Below, one piece after another: positions 5,751 through 7,749 of a DNA stretch of 7,749 bases (its first letter is position 1; every line of letters starts with the position of its first letter). The translations under genes and the position numbers were made by a program. The notes under the pieces are model-generated. The model did no database searches and was not told the origin of the DNA. It saw only the letters and a list, made by a program, of their open reading frames with translations. This DNA is from Candidatus Kuenenia stuttgartensis (GTDB lineage Bacteria; Planctomycetota; Planctomycetia; Isosphaerales; Isosphaeraceae), in NCBI GenBank assembly GCA_945872325.1, contig CAMBZY010000144.1, forward strand, positions 1-7,749, in the 5' to 3' direction.

Positions 5751-7749
5751 TTATTTCCTTGGCGTAAGTGATTTGCCTGATTCAAGCCGTAAAGATTCCA
5801 GTGGGCTCAGCGTCTTGCCGTTGGCATCGAGGCGAAGCTCTCCTTGTCCAACAATCCGGATTACCGAACCCCGACCCACGCGGTAAACCCGCTCCAGCCC
5901 ATCACCGGATTCCACCAATTCACAAGTCAGGGAAGCTGATTCTCCGGTCGGCGTCGTCTTGTCCGCCTCAATTTCAAATTCGACCTGAGCCGCGTCGATT
6001 ACCACTTGGACCGGGCTGGATGCGACACGGGGGGGCAGGCCCGAGAGTCGTGCGGTAAATCGACTGCCAGGGCGATGATTTTGTTCGAATCGACAAATAA
6101 CTCGTGCTTTCCTACCGACTTCGCAAATGACGGGATCTATCGAACCGGTCAACAATACGGGCACTGTTTCAAGGCTCATCAGCTTGGAGCAGACCGGTAT
6201 AAACGAGGTGGATTCCGCCGATCGCTTTCGGGAGGCCATCGCCCCAGGTGTGCCAAGACCATTCATACCGACGGAGAGTGAATCGCGGTCAGCTCGACCA
6301 CGACGGGGTGGCCCGGCTTCAGCAACGATCGGCCACGCTCCCGGTTGTGCTGAAAGACTAACAGAGAGCAAGAACTTGGCTTCGCTCTGGTCTGCTGGCA
6401 CAAGGATGCTGGTGGGTGCCTCCACACCAGGGGGAAGACAGGGAAGAGATATCTCGACTGGGCCCTGAAAACCCGATTGTCGCCGGACTTGAACTCGCAT
6501 CTCATGTTGACTGTCTGGAACCAAGGCAGTCTTCAAAGGGACGATCTCTACCTCGACCGGAGACGCATCGACAACGCATAACGGCAAACGAGCGCTTGTT
6601 GTTGTATGAATTTCGGTATCGCCAGGTCCTCCCACCAGCACGGTTCGCTGTTCAAAAGAACCCGAAATCGTTCGACCTTCGGAACGCGCCACTGGTTCTG
6701 GACTCACCAGTGTCGCTCCTGTCACGGCGTTCCCGGAAGCTTCCCAGACGACCGGTACTAAATACTCATTCCTGGGAATAGTCGCACCTTCCAGCGAAAC
6801 CCCGGCAGGCAATCCAGAAACGGCAATACGAACCTCATCGTCAAATCCATCCCGACTCACACCCAGATACTTTAAGATCCGGCCACCACGAGGTATGGTC
6901 ACAATTTCCTCTTCCACGCTTCGACGGTTCCGAGCTGCTTGAAACAACGTCATCCGCTTTGGAGGCGCGTCGACTTCGATCCGGTAATTGTGAAACGGAC
7001 CACCGTTGCCACGTTTATCACGAACCTCAACCTTATAAATCCCAGATTCGAGCAGTTTTGCGACGATACGGCTGTCGTGGGATAAATCGTCATCGTTGGA
7101 TGCGATCAGCTTGCCGGATGGGTCACGTAAAGAGAGCACCGTATCGGTCAGCGCTCCAAGGCGTGCCGCGAACGATTCAAGCCGAACGAGGTCGCCAGCA
7201 GCTGCTTTGAAAGAATAAACATCACGCTCCCCGGCCTGCTCAATGGTTCCATTGAAAGCCACCGGCCAAACGGAAGGTTCGCTGACAATCTTTCCAGAAG
7301 CTGCTTGTGCAGGCTCCATGACATCGGGGAACGGCGAAATTCGAAAAGGGATTGGGGAGGGTGCCGAGTTGCTAAGAAAAAATAACGATTCCCGAGTTTC
7401 AGCAGTCAGATTGATTGAGATCATTTCGGGTTTGCCAAGATGATCCAGCAATTTCAATTCTTTCCGACGACCGGCCTCTCCACCCAACGGGAAGACCCCG
7501 CTTGGTCTGGGAAAAGAGCCGACACACAAGAGATAACGATAATCATCGGCACCCTCGCGGGTCGCATGGACGACCTCGATACGGTACTCACCATCCTGTG
7601 AGGCCTCGAAATTCAGGAACGGATCCTGGCGAGTCAGGGGGGTGTCATCGATTTCCAAGATCAACTTGCCAAGCGGGTCGAACAGATTTAACTGCGTATC
7701 GGTCAAGCCGTAGCCCAGTCTGATGCCGACCACCTCAACGCTTACACGC
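5751..7749 (-). CDS. secreted PPC- and Ig-like-domain protein, 5' end beyond window
   Basis: The frame is open to the right edge (665 codons visible) and ends at TAA 5751-5753. The GTG at 7731-7733 is not the real start, because the preceding codons (RVSVE) already belong to a PPC domain strand. One truncated PPC-like beta-sandwich ends near 7510 (LNLFDPLGKLILEIDD, then DGEYRIEV). A second complete one lies at about 7271-6969 (DVYSFKAAAGDLVRLE, DPSGKLIASNDDD, GIYKVEVRD). Three Ig-like modules follow, each with a related loop: SGLPAGV near 6818, LPCLPPGV near 6445 and SGLPPRV near 6040. The C-terminus carries VYRVGRGSVIRI and TLSPLESLR. No membrane anchor is visible. In planctomycetes such proteins are commonly encoded just before DUF1549/DUF1553 genes, which fits here. 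The role is unknown; a surface or periplasmic scaffold binding proteins or glycans is an inference. The start and signal peptide are outside the window. Confidence 0.88.
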   Translation of the reverse strand, partial: RVSVEVVGIRLGYGLTDTQLNLFDPLGKLILEIDDTPLTRQDPFLNFEASQDGEYRIEVVHATREGADDYRYLLCVGSFPRPSGVFPLGGEAGRRKELKLLDHLGKPEMISINLTAETRESLFFLSNSAPSPIPFRISPFPDVMEPAQAASGKIVSEPSVWPVAFNGTIEQAGERDVYSFKAAAGDLVRLESFAARLGALTDTVLSLRDPSGKLIASNDDDLSHDSRIVAKLLESGIYKVEVRDKRGNGGPFHNYRIEVDAPPKRMTLFQAARNRRSVEEEIVTIPRGGRILKYLGVSRDGFDDEVRIAVSGLPAGVSLEGATIPRNEYLVPVVWEASGNAVTGATLVSPEPVARSEGRTISGSFEQRTVLVGGPGDTEIHTTTSARLPLCVVDASPVEVEIVPLKTALVPDSQHEMRVQVRRQSGFQGPVEISLPCLPPGVEAPTSILVPADQSEAKFLLSVSLSAQPGAWPIVAEAGPPRRGRADRDSLSVGMNGLGTPGAMASRKRSAESTSFIPVCSKLMSLETVPVLLTGSIDPVICEVGRKARVICRFEQNHRPGSRFTARLSGLPPRVASSPVQVVIDAAQVEFEIEADKTTPTGESASLTCELVESGDGLERVYRVGRGSVIRIVGQGELRLDANGKTLSPLESLRLESGKSLTPRK
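5755..5760 (-). promoter_or_regulatory. Shine-Dalgarno site for the DUF1549/DUF1553 gene
   Basis: AAGGAA lies 9 bases upstream of the ATG at 5743-5745 and sits inside the last codons of the PPC gene. It decides the start: no other ATG, GTG or TTG in this frame lies close upstream. It also indicates translation from a shared mRNA with the PPC gene. Confidence 0.6.

Noticed and set aside
7731..7733. GTG as the start of the PPC protein
   Set aside because: The codons before it continue the same PPC beta-strand to the window edge, and no ribosome binding site or signal peptide is present.
1..7749. tRNA, rRNA, CRISPR array, defence system or phage genes
   Set aside because: Read through on both strands; no repeat-spacer pattern, RNA gene signature or recognisable defence or phage domain was found.

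Overview
The window looks like a piece of a Planctomycetota chromosome. The minus strand carries three consecutive genes of the kind that phylum encodes in many copies: a secreted protein with pre-peptidase C-terminal (PPC) and Ig-like modules, a DUF1549/DUF1553 'planctomycetal cytochrome' protein with two Ig-like (BIG2-type) modules, and a PSCyt1-type c-cytochrome domain fused to WD40 repeats. Genus or species cannot be read from the window.

Layout from left to right. Positions 1-1387 (+) hold a nearly complete IS1380-type DDE transposase whose N-terminus lies outside the window. Positions 1388-1631 are non-coding and contain an 8-bp inverted repeat around a 10-bp palindrome, a possible transcription end. 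Positions 1632-3323 (-) hold the cytochrome/WD40 gene, split by an in-frame TGA at 2052-2054. Positions 3334-5745 (-) hold the intact DUF1549/DUF1553 gene. Positions 5751-7749 (-) hold the PPC/Ig-like gene, which runs off the right edge. Transcription of the trio enters from beyond the right edge, and the gaps of 5 and 10 bp imply one operon.

All three operon products look exported. They combine haem-type CxxCH motifs (one in the WD40 protein, one in the DUF1549 protein), a conserved CX4CH motif, Ig-like modules and a beta-propeller. This suggests an envelope or periplasmic complex with redox centres and adhesion/scaffold parts. The biochemical function of these families is, to my knowledge, not established.

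The most notable observation is the in-frame TGA. The reading frame stays open for 139 more codons beyond it. The stop falls inside what should be the seventh WD40 blade, and the sequence after it completes that blade and adds a linker and helical tail. Either the gene is freshly broken, the base is a sequencing error, or the stop is read through. Standard TGA termination elsewhere in the window argues against a changed genetic code.
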